From: Clostridia bacterium
Lineage (GTDB): Bacteria > Bacillota > Clostridia > Oscillospirales > Acutalibacteraceae
Assembly (NCBI GenBank): GCA_017939855.1
Contig: JAGAZW010000206.1
Coordinates: forward strand, 1-13,591
Length of the DNA stretch: 13,591 nt
Direction of reading: 5' to 3'
The position numbers and the translations under genes are program-made. Below, piece by piece: positions 1-6,383 of this stretch. The notes under the pieces are model-generated. The model was not told the origin of the DNA. It was given only the letters and a program-made list of their open reading frames with translations, and searched no databases. Positions within the stretch are counted from its first letter, which is position 1, and each line of letters starts with the position of its first letter.

Positions 1-664
1 CGATATTCCATTCAATAGGCTCCAATCCGTTTGACTTGAGGATCTCATTGGTAAGAGAGAAATGCTTACACCCGAAGAATCCACCATAAGCAGAAAGGGG
101 GCTCGGATGGACCGTTATGAGCTTTTTGTGTATTGGATTTTTGATTATTTCAGCTTTTTTTCTGGCATTGGCTCCCCAGAGCAAAAAGACCACCGGCGTA
201 TCTTTTTTATCAAGCTCCTCTATTACTCTGTCTGTAAAAATTTCCCATCCTGCGCCCTTGTGACTGTTTGCCTGTGCACGACGAACGGTAAGAACGGTAT
301 TAAGTAGCAACACCCCCTGCTTTGCCCACTTTGTCAGCTCACCGTGAGAGGGGATTGGCATACCTATGTCACTATTTAATTCCTTATATATGTTTTTAAG
401 CGAAGGTGGCGGCTCTATGCCTTTTTTAACCGAAAAACACAGTCCGTGTGCCTGACCCGGTTCATGATAAGGGTCCTGACCTATTATCACAACCTTAGTA
501 TCGGCAAATGAGGTGTATTTTAGAGCATTGAATATATCATACATATCAGGGTATACAGTATAGCTGCTGTATTCCTTCTTTAAAAACTCCCTAAGCTTTT
601 TGTAATACGACTTTTCCCATTCGTCAGCTAAAATGCTATCCCAGTCATTTCCTATATTTACCAT
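1..664 (-). CDS. ung: Uracil-DNA glycosylase, family 1, 3' end cut by window edge
   Basis: Removes uracil from DNA by cleaving the N-glycosidic bond, the first step of base excision repair in the cytoplasm. The frame is open from an ATG at 664 to the left edge, 221 codons. Family 1 signatures are clear: GQDPYH at residues 62-67, with the water-activating Asp at about 64, followed by the EPGQAHGLCFSV segment, and the DNA-intercalation motif HPSPLSA at about 186-192. LLLNTVLTVR and the GxGWE-type segment are also as expected. The last visible residues, EPIEWNI, resemble the end of clostridial Ung proteins, so only a few codons are probably missing; the next codon begins with G and cannot be a stop. 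A ribosome binding site AGGTGA overlaps the stop codon of the upstream histidine phosphatase gene, so it is probably translated as the last gene of the pduL-hemW operon. Confidence 0.95.
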   Translation of the reverse strand, partial: MVNIGNDWDSILADEWEKSYYKKLREFLKKEYSSYTVYPDMYDIFNALKYTSFADTKVVIIGQDPYHEPGQAHGLCFSVKKGIEPPPSLKNIYKELNSDIGMPIPSHGELTKWAKQGVLLLNTVLTVRRAQANSHKGAGWEIFTDRVIEELDKKDTPVVFLLWGANARKKAEIIKNPIHKKLITVHPSPLSAYGGFFGCKHFSLTNEILKSNGLEPIEWNI

Positions 665-672
665 ACGTTCAC

Positions 673-1278
673 CTAAATTATATCAAACACTTCCACTATT
701 CCACTGCTATGATAAAGAGACGGAGTAATAAGAATAGAGTATCCGCCTCCGGGTTCACTTGTCCACTCAATACTGCGTCGCCTTGGTACTGCACAAGCGG
801 CAAGAAGCATCATTATTGCGCCGCCGTGCATTATAACCGCAGCATTTGATATCTCCTGTTTCATCATGTCTCTTACTATTTCGTTAAGTCCCATCGCAAG
901 ACGTTTTATAAAGTCATTAGAATCCTCTCCGCCTTTAGGAGCAGTAACCTTTCCCGATGTCCACTCAAGATATGACGGCATTATCTCTAACTCTGCTGCA
1001 CTTTTGCCCTCAAATTCACCAAAGTCATACTCGGTCATAGAATCAATAGTATTTACTTCGAATCCCGGATAAATTATCGCCGCACTTTGTCTGGTTCGAA
1101 GCATAGGACTTGAATAAAGCTTTTCAATATACGGATACTGCTTTTGCTCGGCAATAGTTTTCAATTGCTTTACTCCCTCAGGGCATAAGGGTAAATCTGT
1201 GCGGTTTCCAATATATCTGCCGGTCAGATTTGCGTCGGTGATACCATGACGAATAAGGTGAATTTTATAAGTTTTCAT
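673..1278 (-). CDS. Histidine phosphatase family protein (phosphoglycerate mutase-like)
   Basis: A 201-residue member of the histidine phosphatase superfamily, branch 1. The phosphohistidine motif RHG is at residues 10-12 (H11), the second arginine lies in SSPMLRTR at about 57-63, the acidic residue is E83 in EYDFGEFEG, and the second catalytic histidine is H151 in MHGGA. These are the full set for a working phosphatase. The substrate cannot be read from the sequence. Relatives include CobC-type alpha-ribazole phosphatases, GpmB-like enzymes and broad phosphatases; no cobalamin genes are nearby, so I give no symbol. The start ATG at 1278 follows GGAG with good spacing and overlaps the end of hemW by 14 bases; ung starts 8 bases after the stop. 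It is an inner gene of the minus-strand operon. Confidence 0.88.
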   Translation of the reverse strand: MKTYKIHLIRHGITDANLTGRYIGNRTDLPLCPEGVKQLKTIAEQKQYPYIEKLYSSPMLRTRQSAAIIYPGFEVNTIDSMTEYDFGEFEGKSAAELEIMPSYLEWTSGKVTAPKGGEDSNDFIKRLAMGLNEIVRDMMKQEISNAAVIMHGGAIMMLLAACAVPRRRSIEWTSEPGGGYSILITPSLYHSSGIVEVFDII

Positions 1279-2377
1279 AAATTAACTCCGTTATATGTGT
1301 TATTATACTGTTGGATACAAGCATACCCTGTGGTGTAAGGGATATTCTGGTACCGTAAATTTCAATAAGCCCTACCTCTTTAAGTTTAAGCAATTCCTTT
1401 TCAAGACGAACATGGTGCTGATTTATGTACTCATTTAAATCAATACCTTCTTTAAGACGCAGTGAAAGCATTAGCTTTTCCTGTTCGTCACCACCCATAC
1501 CGTCGGGCAAAATTTGGGGGTCTCTTATAAACGCCTTTAAATCTCTCGGATAATAAAAGCGTTTACCCTCAAAAAACGAATGAGCCGAAGGACCTATCCC
1601 TATATACTCGTCAAGACGCCAATATTTAAGATTATGGCGACTCTCCCGACCTTTTTTGCAAAAGTTTGAAATTTCATACTGCAAATATCCTTTTTCCTCC
1701 AAATATTTGCACATAAAAAGATATTGCTCTGCGGAATTATCTTCATCAGGCATCCTTAAACTTTTATCCCTAAAAAGCCTTGTGTTTACTTCAAGCTTAA
1801 GAATATATGCAGAAATATGCTCAGGGTCAAGTTCGCAAATAAAATCTATATCCTTTTTTAGCGAAACGAGGTCACTCGAAGGAAGACATATCATCAGATC
1901 AAGGGAAATGTTGTCAAATCCCAGTTTTCTTACACGCCTTACAATATTTTCTGTGTCTAGTGCAGTGTGATTTCTGCCCAACATTTTAAGCTGTGTGTCA
2001 CTGGCGCTTTGAGCACCTATCGAAATACGGTTTACTCCCGACGCCTTTGCCGCAGTCAAAAAATCATCCGAAGCATTGGGGTTAAGTTCAACCGTTATTT
2101 CTGCATCCTTTTCTATTTTGAAGCTTTTTTTAATCTGTTCAACAAGCGGCTTGATTCTATCGCATAAAAGCGACGGTGTGCCCCCGCCTATATAAACAGT
2201 ATCAATGGGGCGGTCAATTCGGCCGCCCCATTTCTTTATTTCCAAATTAAGTGCCGAAATATAATTTTTCATTACTTCCTCAGTTTTAAGAACCGAGTAA
2301 AAGTCACAATATGCGCACTTCTTTTCACAAAAAGGTATATGCAGATAAAGTCCCGCTTTATTATGCAAGAATTTCAC
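1265..2377 (-). CDS. hemW: Radical SAM protein HemW (coproporphyrinogen oxidase-like, heme chaperone family)
   Basis: A 370-residue radical SAM protein. The iron-sulfur motif CxxxCxxC is at C17, C21 and C24, followed by DF as in HemW; the oxidase HemN has a further cysteine (CxC) there. GGGTPS is at about 64-69, a SAM-binding element, and IGIGPSAHSF is typical of the C-terminal half. HemW proteins were long annotated as oxygen-independent coproporphyrinogen III oxidase, but characterised members bind heme and act as heme chaperones rather than oxidases. The start is a GTG at 2377 lying inside the end of the pduL gene (17-base overlap), with no strong ribosome binding site, which suggests translational coupling; a TTG three codons further in is an alternative. 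No heme biosynthesis genes are visible here. In many Firmicutes hemW sits between lepA and hrcA, so this placement differs from that common order. Confidence 0.93.
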   Translation of the reverse strand: MKFLHNKAGLYLHIPFCEKKCAYCDFYSVLKTEEVMKNYISALNLEIKKWGGRIDRPIDTVYIGGGTPSLLCDRIKPLVEQIKKSFKIEKDAEITVELNPNASDDFLTAAKASGVNRISIGAQSASDTQLKMLGRNHTALDTENIVRRVRKLGFDNISLDLMICLPSSDLVSLKKDIDFICELDPEHISAYILKLEVNTRLFRDKSLRMPDEDNSAEQYLFMCKYLEEKGYLQYEISNFCKKGRESRHNLKYWRLDEYIGIGPSAHSFFEGKRFYYPRDLKAFIRDPQILPDGMGGDEQEKLMLSLRLKEGIDLNEYINQHHVRLEKELLKLKEVGLIEIYGTRISLTPQGMLVSNSIITHITELIYENL

Positions 2378-2933
2378 CTATGCAGCTACCCGGAACCGCA
2401 GCAGCGTTTGCTTCGTCGGTGTCAATGTGCATAGCAAGAGCGTAGCTATCACTTACTCTGGCTACAACATCATCAAAAATAAGCGCTCTGCCTTCGGTAG
2501 CTATCTTTACGCTTACAATCTGCTTATCGGAAATTGAATATCTTTCTCCATCGGCAACGGTCATATGTATGTGACGCTTTGCAGCAATTACACCCTCTGT
2601 GAGCTCAACCTCACCGCAAGGACCTACGAGCTTACAGCTACCGGTTCCTTTAACATCGCCCGATTCACGAATAGGCGCTGTAACACCGATAGTTCTCGCA
2701 TCTGTAAGCGAAAGCTCAACCTGGTCTGCAGGGCGTGTAGGACCTAAAATAGACGCCTTAAGACTTCCCTTGGGACCTACAACAGTTACCTTTTCTTCAC
2801 AGGCAAACTGCCCGGGCTGAGAAAGATCTTTTTTATTAGTAAGGGTATGACCCTCACCAAAAAGGATTTTCAGGGTTTCATCTGTTATGTGCACGTGACG
2901 TGCTGAAATTTCAACCAATACTTCTTTTGCCAT
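2361..2933 (-). CDS. pduL: PduL-type phosphate acyltransferase (phosphotransacetylase)
   Basis: Catalyses exchange between acyl-CoA and acyl phosphate (acetyl or propanoyl), linking CoA thioesters to substrate-level ATP formation. The 190-residue protein has the two PduL half-domains: the zinc-binding HVH at 13-15 in ARHVHIT and the second histidine pair HIH at 121-123 in AKRHIHM, plus a conserved-type Arg in PIRESGD near 89 and H169 in MHIDTDEANAA. I chose the ATG at 2933 and not the upstream in-frame ATG at 2975, because an AAAGGAAG site sits 7 bases before it and the upstream start falls in the promoter. The protein begins directly with the core fold and lacks the N-terminal extension that sends PduL into bacterial microcompartments. 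No shell genes are nearby. It is therefore probably a free cytoplasmic fermentative enzyme. No acetate kinase gene is visible in the window. Confidence 0.92.
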   Translation of the reverse strand: MAKEVLVEISARHVHITDETLKILFGEGHTLTNKKDLSQPGQFACEEKVTVVGPKGSLKASILGPTRPADQVELSLTDARTIGVTAPIRESGDVKGTGSCKLVGPCGEVELTEGVIAAKRHIHMTVADGERYSISDKQIVSVKIATEGRALIFDDVVARVSDSYALAMHIDTDEANAAAVPGSCIGEILA

Positions 2934-2965
2934 AATAATACTTCCTTTAAAAAAATTACAACTAT

Positions 2966-2993
2966 ATTTTACCATATTTAAAAACTATTACAA
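2966..2993 (-). promoter_or_regulatory. Probable extended -10 promoter of the pduL-hemW-phosphatase-ung operon
   Basis: On the minus strand TTGTAA (2993-2988) is followed after 16 bases by TAAAAT (2971-2966), preceded by TGG, which is an extended -10 element. It lies about 30 bases before the pduL start. I see no strong terminator between the preceding phosphodiesterase gene and this site, so some readthrough from upstream is possible. Confidence 0.6.
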
Positions 2994-3006
2994 GTCTTTT
3001 TTTATT

Positions 3007-3480
3007 TTAAATTGGAATAATCGACGGAATAACACCTTTTTCACATATTTCGATTACTGCATAACTGTTGATACCGTTCCTTGATTTGCGGCAAGACCCG
3101 GGGTTAACAAAATACATTCCGTCTTTATAGGTTATATCGGAAATATGTGTATGACCGTATAAAACGATATCACAACCGCAGTTTTGTGCCACCCCGGAAA
3201 GCTGCGAAAGTCCTTCTTTTACACAATAGGTATGACCGTGTGTATAAAATATATTGTGACCCGATATTTTTTCTATTCCGTAAAGTGAATACTCACAAAG
3301 ATAATCACAGTTGCCCGATACTATATAAAAATTTTTATCATCATACAGAAATTCCAGGTTTTCTATATCCGCAGTATTGTCTCCCAAGAAGAAGATATGT
3401 TTTATATCGGGATGACGGCAAATTATATCCTCGACAGTGTTATCGGCTTTGTGCGAATCGGAAATAACAAGAAGTTTCAT
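3007..3480 (-). CDS. YfcE/MJ0936-family metallophosphoesterase
   Basis: A 157-residue calcineurin-like phosphoesterase of the small YfcE class, which hydrolyses phosphodiester bonds with two metal ions. All metal-binding motifs are present in order: DSH (D8, H10), GDN (D34), GNCD (N57), THGH (H81, H83) and GHTH (H110, H112), followed by the NPGS element at 126-129. The physiological substrate is unknown for most of the family. The ATG at 3480 has a GAGGTAA ribosome binding site and its own promoter. It is followed in the same direction by the pduL operon, about 73 bases downstream. Confidence 0.92.
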   Translation of the reverse strand: MKLLVISDSHKADNTVEDIICRHPDIKHIFFLGDNTADIENLEFLYDDKNFYIVSGNCDYLCEYSLYGIEKISGHNIFYTHGHTYCVKEGLSQLSGVAQNCGCDIVLYGHTHISDITYKDGMYFVNPGSCRKSRNGINSYAVIEICEKGVIPSIIPI

Positions 3481-3512
3481 ACATTACCTCATACAATTTT
3501 ATTTTTTTACAT

Positions 3513-3541
3513 ATTATATCATGGAGGGATTTTATATGCAA
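3513..3541 (-). promoter_or_regulatory. Promoter of the YfcE-type phosphodiesterase gene
   Basis: On the minus strand TTGCAT (3541-3536) and a perfect TATAAT (3518-3513) are separated by 17 bases. The -35 box covers the ATG of the divergent small gene at 3536, so RNA polymerase bound here would overlie the translation start of that gene. I could not find an equally convincing plus-strand promoter for the divergent operon. Confidence 0.65.
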
Positions 3542-3784
3542 AATTCTGAAAACAATAAACTCTATGATGCTATTATAGCTTCTTCTAAAGGAAAAATCGA
3601 CAAAAATTCTTTAGATAGGGCAAAATCGGGGGATTTAGACGGTATTTTATCCTCCCTTTCCGAAGAGGATGCAAAAAAACTTAAAGCAGCACTCGCTGAC
3701 AAAGAAAAAACAAAACAATTACTTTCAAGTGATGCGGCAAAGGCACTTATGAATATGCTTATGGGCGGAAAGAATAATGGATGA
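3536..3784 (+). CDS. Small conserved-looking protein of unknown function, first of three
   Basis: I do not recognise this 82-residue protein. It is soluble, charged and predicted by eye to be mostly helical: a lysine-rich N-terminal half, then SSLSEEDAKKLKAALADKEK, and an alanine/methionine-rich end AKALMNMLMGGKNNG. The start at 3536 is chosen over longer in-frame starts (3437, 3521) because GGAGGG lies 7 bases before it and the longer forms would overlap the divergent gene. Its stop overlaps the next gene by 8 bases (ATGGATGA), a common sign of translational coupling. Its C-terminal pattern, a short leucine/alanine helix with a D-K/D-P-like turn and a helix ending in LxGG, loosely resembles the N-terminus of the next protein, so the two may be related. 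Confidence 0.75.
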   Translation: MQNSENNKLYDAIIASSKGKIDKNSLDRAKSGDLDGILSSLSEEDAKKLKAALADKEKTKQLLSSDAAKALMNMLMGGKNNG

Positions 3785-4145
3785 CCTTAATGAAAAGTTA
3801 GCAGGTATACTAAATGATCCCGACAGTATGGAAAAGGTGCGACGTATGGCAGAAAGCCTACTCGGAGAAGAAAAATCGAAAGAAAACAAGCAGGGCGGAG
3901 ATTTCTCTGCCCTTTCGGGACTTTTTGGAACTGAAAATACGATTGACCCTATGCAGCTGACAAAAATTGTGGAAATTATGAACCGCTTCAAAAATAAAGG
4001 GAACGATCCTCGTACCGCACTACTTCAAGCGCTCAGACAAAACCTGAGCGAAGACAGAAGAAAAAAGGTCGACATTGCTATTAAAATACTTCAGTTCATA
4101 GATATTCTTCCGCATTTAAAAGAAACAGGAATTTTAAATCTATAA
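3777..4145 (+). CDS. Small helical protein of unknown function, second of three
   Basis: I do not recognise this 122-residue protein. It has an N-terminal helical segment (DDLNEKLAGILNDP, then a helix to about 29), a charged linker of about 30-42 (EEKSKENKQGG), and a C-terminal helical domain from about 56 to 120 with PMQLTKIVEIMNRF, ALLQALRQNL and a final hydrophobic helix IKILQFIDILPHL. There is no signal peptide, membrane segment or catalytic motif I can name. It overlaps the first small gene by 8 bases and is followed 22 bases later by the third, so the three are probably one transcript. The neighbours give no pathway. Confidence 0.78.
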   Translation: MDDLNEKLAGILNDPDSMEKVRRMAESLLGEEKSKENKQGGDFSALSGLFGTENTIDPMQLTKIVEIMNRFKNKGNDPRTALLQALRQNLSEDRRKKVDIAIKILQFIDILPHLKETGILNL

Positions 4146-4167
4146 ATTCTCTTGACGGTGATTTCTT

Positions 4168-4521
4168 ATGTCTCATAATGAAAATTTTATGATTGAACAA
4201 CAAAAAGCTGTCGAACGAATGATGGAAATGAACCGTCGTTCAGTCGAAAATTCAGGGCAGGGAAACATGCCTCCTGCGCCATCCTTTGTAAAGCTGCCGC
4301 AAAGAAATGACAAAACATCAGGCGGCAGCCCCATGCCGCAGGAGCATACAACGCCTGAACCTAAAAAATTCACAACTCAAACCGAAGGTATTTCTCTTCC
4401 CTTCTTGAGTGATTTGAATTTAAATCGGGATACTACACTTATTCTAGGACTTTTGCTCATTCTCTACAGCGAAAAAGCCGACCGCCTTCTACTTATGGCG
4501 CTACTCTATATACTGCTGTAA
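4168..4521 (+). CDS. Small protein with hydrophobic C-terminal tail, third of three
   Basis: I do not recognise this 117-residue protein. Residues 1-30 are polar and helix-like with methionines (IEQQKAVERMMEMNRR). Residues 31-85 are proline-, glycine- and threonine-rich and probably disordered. Residues 90-117 are two hydrophobic stretches, TLILGLLLILY and LLLMALLYILL, split by the charged segment SEKADR. This two-strand hydrophobic tail recalls short proteins seen in spore-forming Clostridia, from memory only and not checked. The tail could be a re-entrant or peripheral membrane anchor, so the protein may be tail-anchored with a disordered linker. A GGTGAT site precedes the ATG at 4168. It closes the three-gene unit. 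Confidence 0.75.
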   Translation: MSHNENFMIEQQKAVERMMEMNRRSVENSGQGNMPPAPSFVKLPQRNDKTSGGSPMPQEHTTPEPKKFTTQTEGISLPFLSDLNLNRDTTLILGLLLILYSEKADRLLLMALLYILL

Positions 4522-4599
4522 TTTTTAAGAAAACAAGTTACAAATTGGTTACAATTTTGAAGCGTTTTGTTGCATTTTTAAGTTTTATGTAAACTTGGA

Positions 4600-4653
4600 C
4601 AACCTCAAAAGTTTTCCCACTTATCAACAGGGTAATTAACAATTTTGAGGTTG
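4600..4653. repeat. 11-bp perfect inverted repeat around a DnaA-like box
   Basis: CAACCTCAAAA at 4600-4610 and its exact reverse complement TTTTGAGGTTG at 4643-4653 are separated by 32 bases that contain TTATCAACA. The loop is too long and there is no adjacent U-tract, so this is not a standard terminator. It may be a dyad for a binding protein or a cruciform-prone element. Confidence 0.7.
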
Positions 4654-4718
4654 AAAAGACCTGTTTGCTATGTTTTTCGACTTTAAAACGGTGGATAACT
4701 CGGTGGAGAAGTGGAAAA
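4612..4718. promoter_or_regulatory. Cluster of DnaA-box-like 9-mers (possible DnaA binding region)
   Basis: Compared with the consensus TTATCCACA, I read TTATCAACA on the plus strand at 4621-4629 (8/9) and, on the minus strand, TTATCCACC at 4698-4690 (8/9), TTCTCCACC at 4710-4702 (7/9) and TTTTCCACT at 4718-4710 (7/9). TTTTCCCAC at 4612-4620 directly abuts the first box but matches poorly. Three of the boxes are packed within 30 bases and are followed by AT-rich DNA. That arrangement resembles origin regions or the extra DnaA-binding clusters known in Bacillus. No dnaA, dnaN or other origin-linked gene is in the window, so I do not call it oriC. Confidence 0.4.
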
Positions 4719-4875
4719 ACCCATATTGCATAAATAAAATGAATATAAAAATTATGTAACTTAACTCAAAATTTTTCCGCCTAAAATTTTTATCAGCTTC
4801 ACAATAAACTTTTGTTCAAAACAGAAAATTTTCTAAGGATTAACTAAATAAAATTTTAATGTTTTGTCCGTATAT

Positions 4876-4914
4876 AAATATGCAGGGATTTTTATTCAAA
4901 ATCCCTGCATATTT
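4876..4914. terminator. 17-bp perfect hairpin, probable bidirectional terminator
   Basis: AAATATGCAGGGATTTT (4876-4892) pairs perfectly with 4898-4914 around a 5-base loop TATTC. Read on the plus strand it is followed by a T-rich run (about 4912-4926), a good rho-independent terminator for transcripts from the small-gene operon. Read on the minus strand it begins at the stop codon of the 35-codon frame after metK, but its T-tract there is poor. Its position between two converging units fits a shared terminator. Confidence 0.8.
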
Positions 4915-5021
4915 TATTCTTTTTCTTCGTCGGTATCTATATAAATTTCTTCAGCTGCCTTTTGAGTGTCTGAAAGCATTTCTATCGCTTTTTCTACACC
5001 GTCAAGCAAGGTTAAGTACAT
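4914..5021 (-). CDS. Possible 35-residue protein overlapping the end of metK
   Basis: An ATG at 5021 opens 35 codons ending in TAA at 4916-4914, just where the terminator hairpin begins. Its start overlaps the metK stop by 10 bases in another frame (ATGTACTTAA). A stop codon lies five codons upstream in the same frame, so this ATG is the natural start. The peptide is acidic and amphipathic: an LLDGVEKAIEML helix, QKAAEEIYI, then an acidic tail TDEEKE. There is no separate ribosome binding site, so it would depend on coupling to metK. It fills the space between metK and the hairpin almost exactly, which argues for a real gene. The peptide matches nothing I can name. Chance occurrence cannot be ruled out at this length. 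Confidence 0.5.
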   Translation of the reverse strand: MYLTLLDGVEKAIEMLSDTQKAAEEIYIDTDEEKE

Positions 5022-6202
5022 TTGTTTATTATCGCTTTAAGTTCTTCTACCTTGTCGGTCTTTTCCCAGGCGAAGTCAGCGTCGGTTCTGCCTAAGTGAC
5101 CGTAGTTTGAGGTTTTACGGTAGATGGGTCGGCGAAGGGAAAGCTTGTCTATTATTGCAGCAGGGCGAAGGTCAAACACCTTTGATACTGCGTCGGCTAT
5201 TTTGGAATCAGAAACTACTCCTGTGCCGAAGGTATCCACCATTATGGAAACGGGGGTTGCAACGCCTATAGCGTATGCGAGTTGTACCTCACATTTCTTA
5301 GCAAGTTCTGCTGCGACTATGTTTTTTGCAACATATCTTGCGGCATACGCAGCACTGCGGTCAACCTTTGTCGGATCCTTTCCTGAAAATGCGCCGCCAC
5401 CGTGACGAGCCATACCGCCGTATGTATCAACAATTATCTTTCTACCAGTAAGCCCTGTGTCCCCCTGAGGTCCACCAATAACAAAACGTCCGGTGGGATT
5501 TATGTAGATTTTGGTATTTTCATCAAAAAGCTCTTTTGGTACAATAGGTTTAATAACCTTTTGCAAAATATCTTCCCTGAGCTGAGTTAAGGAAACATCC
5601 TCGTTATGCTGACTTGAGACAACAACTGCATCGACACGGGTAGGTACACCGTCAACATACTCAACCGTTACCTGAGTTTTGCCGTCCGGTCGAAGATATG
5701 GAAGCTCTCCCGATTTTCTGACACTTGTTAGCTTATACGACATCTTATGAGCTAAAGAAATCGGCAACGGCATAAGCTCAGGGGTTTCGTCACACGCATA
5801 ACCGAACATCATTCCCTGATCCCCTGCGCCGTGAAGATTATAGGTGTCCTCTTCACCGCCTTTATATTCAAGCGAATTATCAACACCCATTGCAATATCG
5901 GGCGACTGCTTGTCAAGACTCATCATAACCGCACAGGTGTTTCCATCAAACCCTGCAGCCGCACTGTCATAGCCTATGTCACAAAGAACCTCTCTGACGG
6001 TTTTTGTAATGTCAACCTGGCTCTTCGTTGTTATTTCACCCATTACGGTGACAATACCGGTAGTACAAAAGGTTTCACAGGCAACTCTCGACTGCGGATC
6101 ACCTTTAAGCATTTCGTCGAGTATAGCATCGGAAATCTGGTCACAGACTTTATCCGGATGGCCTTCGGTTACCGACTCAGATGTAAAAAGCATTTTTTCC
6201 AT
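5012..6202 (-). CDS. metK: S-adenosylmethionine synthetase
   Basis: Makes S-adenosylmethionine from methionine and ATP, releasing phosphate and pyrophosphate, in the cytoplasm; the active enzyme is normally a tetramer. The 396-residue protein has the usual length and signatures: GHPDK at 14-18 (H15), GAGDQG at 125-130, GDTGLTGRK at 247-255, and the phosphate-loop-like GGGAFSGKD at 268-276 followed by K279 and DRSAAY. It ends in WEKTDKVEELKAII, as expected for a complete protein. The ATG at 6202 has a GGAGAA site 6 bases upstream, just after the riboswitch terminator. Regulation is by the SAM-I riboswitch, so the enzyme's product should shut off its transcription. A 35-codon frame overlaps its stop. 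Confidence 0.98.
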   Translation of the reverse strand: MEKMLFTSESVTEGHPDKVCDQISDAILDEMLKGDPQSRVACETFCTTGIVTVMGEITTKSQVDITKTVREVLCDIGYDSAAAGFDGNTCAVMMSLDKQSPDIAMGVDNSLEYKGGEEDTYNLHGAGDQGMMFGYACDETPELMPLPISLAHKMSYKLTSVRKSGELPYLRPDGKTQVTVEYVDGVPTRVDAVVVSSQHNEDVSLTQLREDILQKVIKPIVPKELFDENTKIYINPTGRFVIGGPQGDTGLTGRKIIVDTYGGMARHGGGAFSGKDPTKVDRSAAYAARYVAKNIVAAELAKKCEVQLAYAIGVATPVSIMVDTFGTGVVSDSKIADAVSKVFDLRPAAIIDKLSLRRPIYRKTSNYGHLGRTDADFAWEKTDKVEELKAIINKCT

Positions 6203-6218
6203 AATTCATTCTCCATTC

Positions 6219-6362
6219 AAAATTAAAACCGCCCGAATTTCGAGGCGGTAGTTTTTTCGTTTCTACCTCATCTTTCGGATTATCCGCAGGATTTAGCACC
6301 TTATGCTTAAGCATAGGTTGCCGGGCATCACAGGGCCTGTCCCTCCGCCACTCTTGATAAGG
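6219..6362 (-). promoter_or_regulatory. SAM-I (S-box) riboswitch with transcription terminator, controlling metK
   Basis: The minus strand carries the S-box core: CTTATCAAGAG, then GGAGGGACAGGCCC and GCCCGGCAACC. The P1 helix pairs CCTTATC (6362-6356) with GATGAGG (6272-6266). Downstream, ACCGCC (6249-6244) and GGCGGT (6233-6228) form a terminator hairpin followed by a T-rich run at 6227-6219. The 3' strand of P1 extended as GAGGTAG can instead pair with CTACC...CTC of the terminator arm, forming the antiterminator. The layout predicts that bound SAM stabilises P1 and lets the terminator form, switching metK off. Confidence 0.95.
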
Positions 6363-6383
6363 AATATTTAATTTGCATATATT

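Larger units (their letters stand above)
4522..4875. other. Convergent intergenic region without a recognisable gene
   Basis: About 350 bases between the plus-strand small-gene operon and the hairpin that follows metK. I find no credible coding frame. The left part (4532-4560) has GTTACAA twice, 4 bases apart. The middle (4600-4718) holds an inverted repeat and the DnaA-box-like cluster listed separately. The right part (about 4725-4860) is very AT-rich, with AAAATTTTT twice and a 12-bp palindrome AGAAAATTTTCT at 4823-4834. Neither flanking gene needs a promoter here, because both transcription units end in this interval, so the structure is not explained by promoter function. Confidence 0.7.

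Noticed and set aside
4532..4580. Terminator directly after the third small gene (CAAATTG/CAATTTTG pairing near the GTTACAA repeats)
   Set aside because: The possible stem is short, AT-only in part and imperfect, and is not followed by a clean T-run; the 17-bp hairpin at 4876-4914 is far more convincing.
4522..4875. Calling the DnaA-like cluster oriC
   Set aside because: No origin-linked genes are present, box matches are imperfect, and skew could not be computed; kept only as a candidate DnaA-binding region.
5124..6251. Long plus-strand open frames across metK
   Set aside because: They are antisense shadows of a clearly coding gene, with no ribosome binding site and low-complexity Ser/Thr-rich translations.
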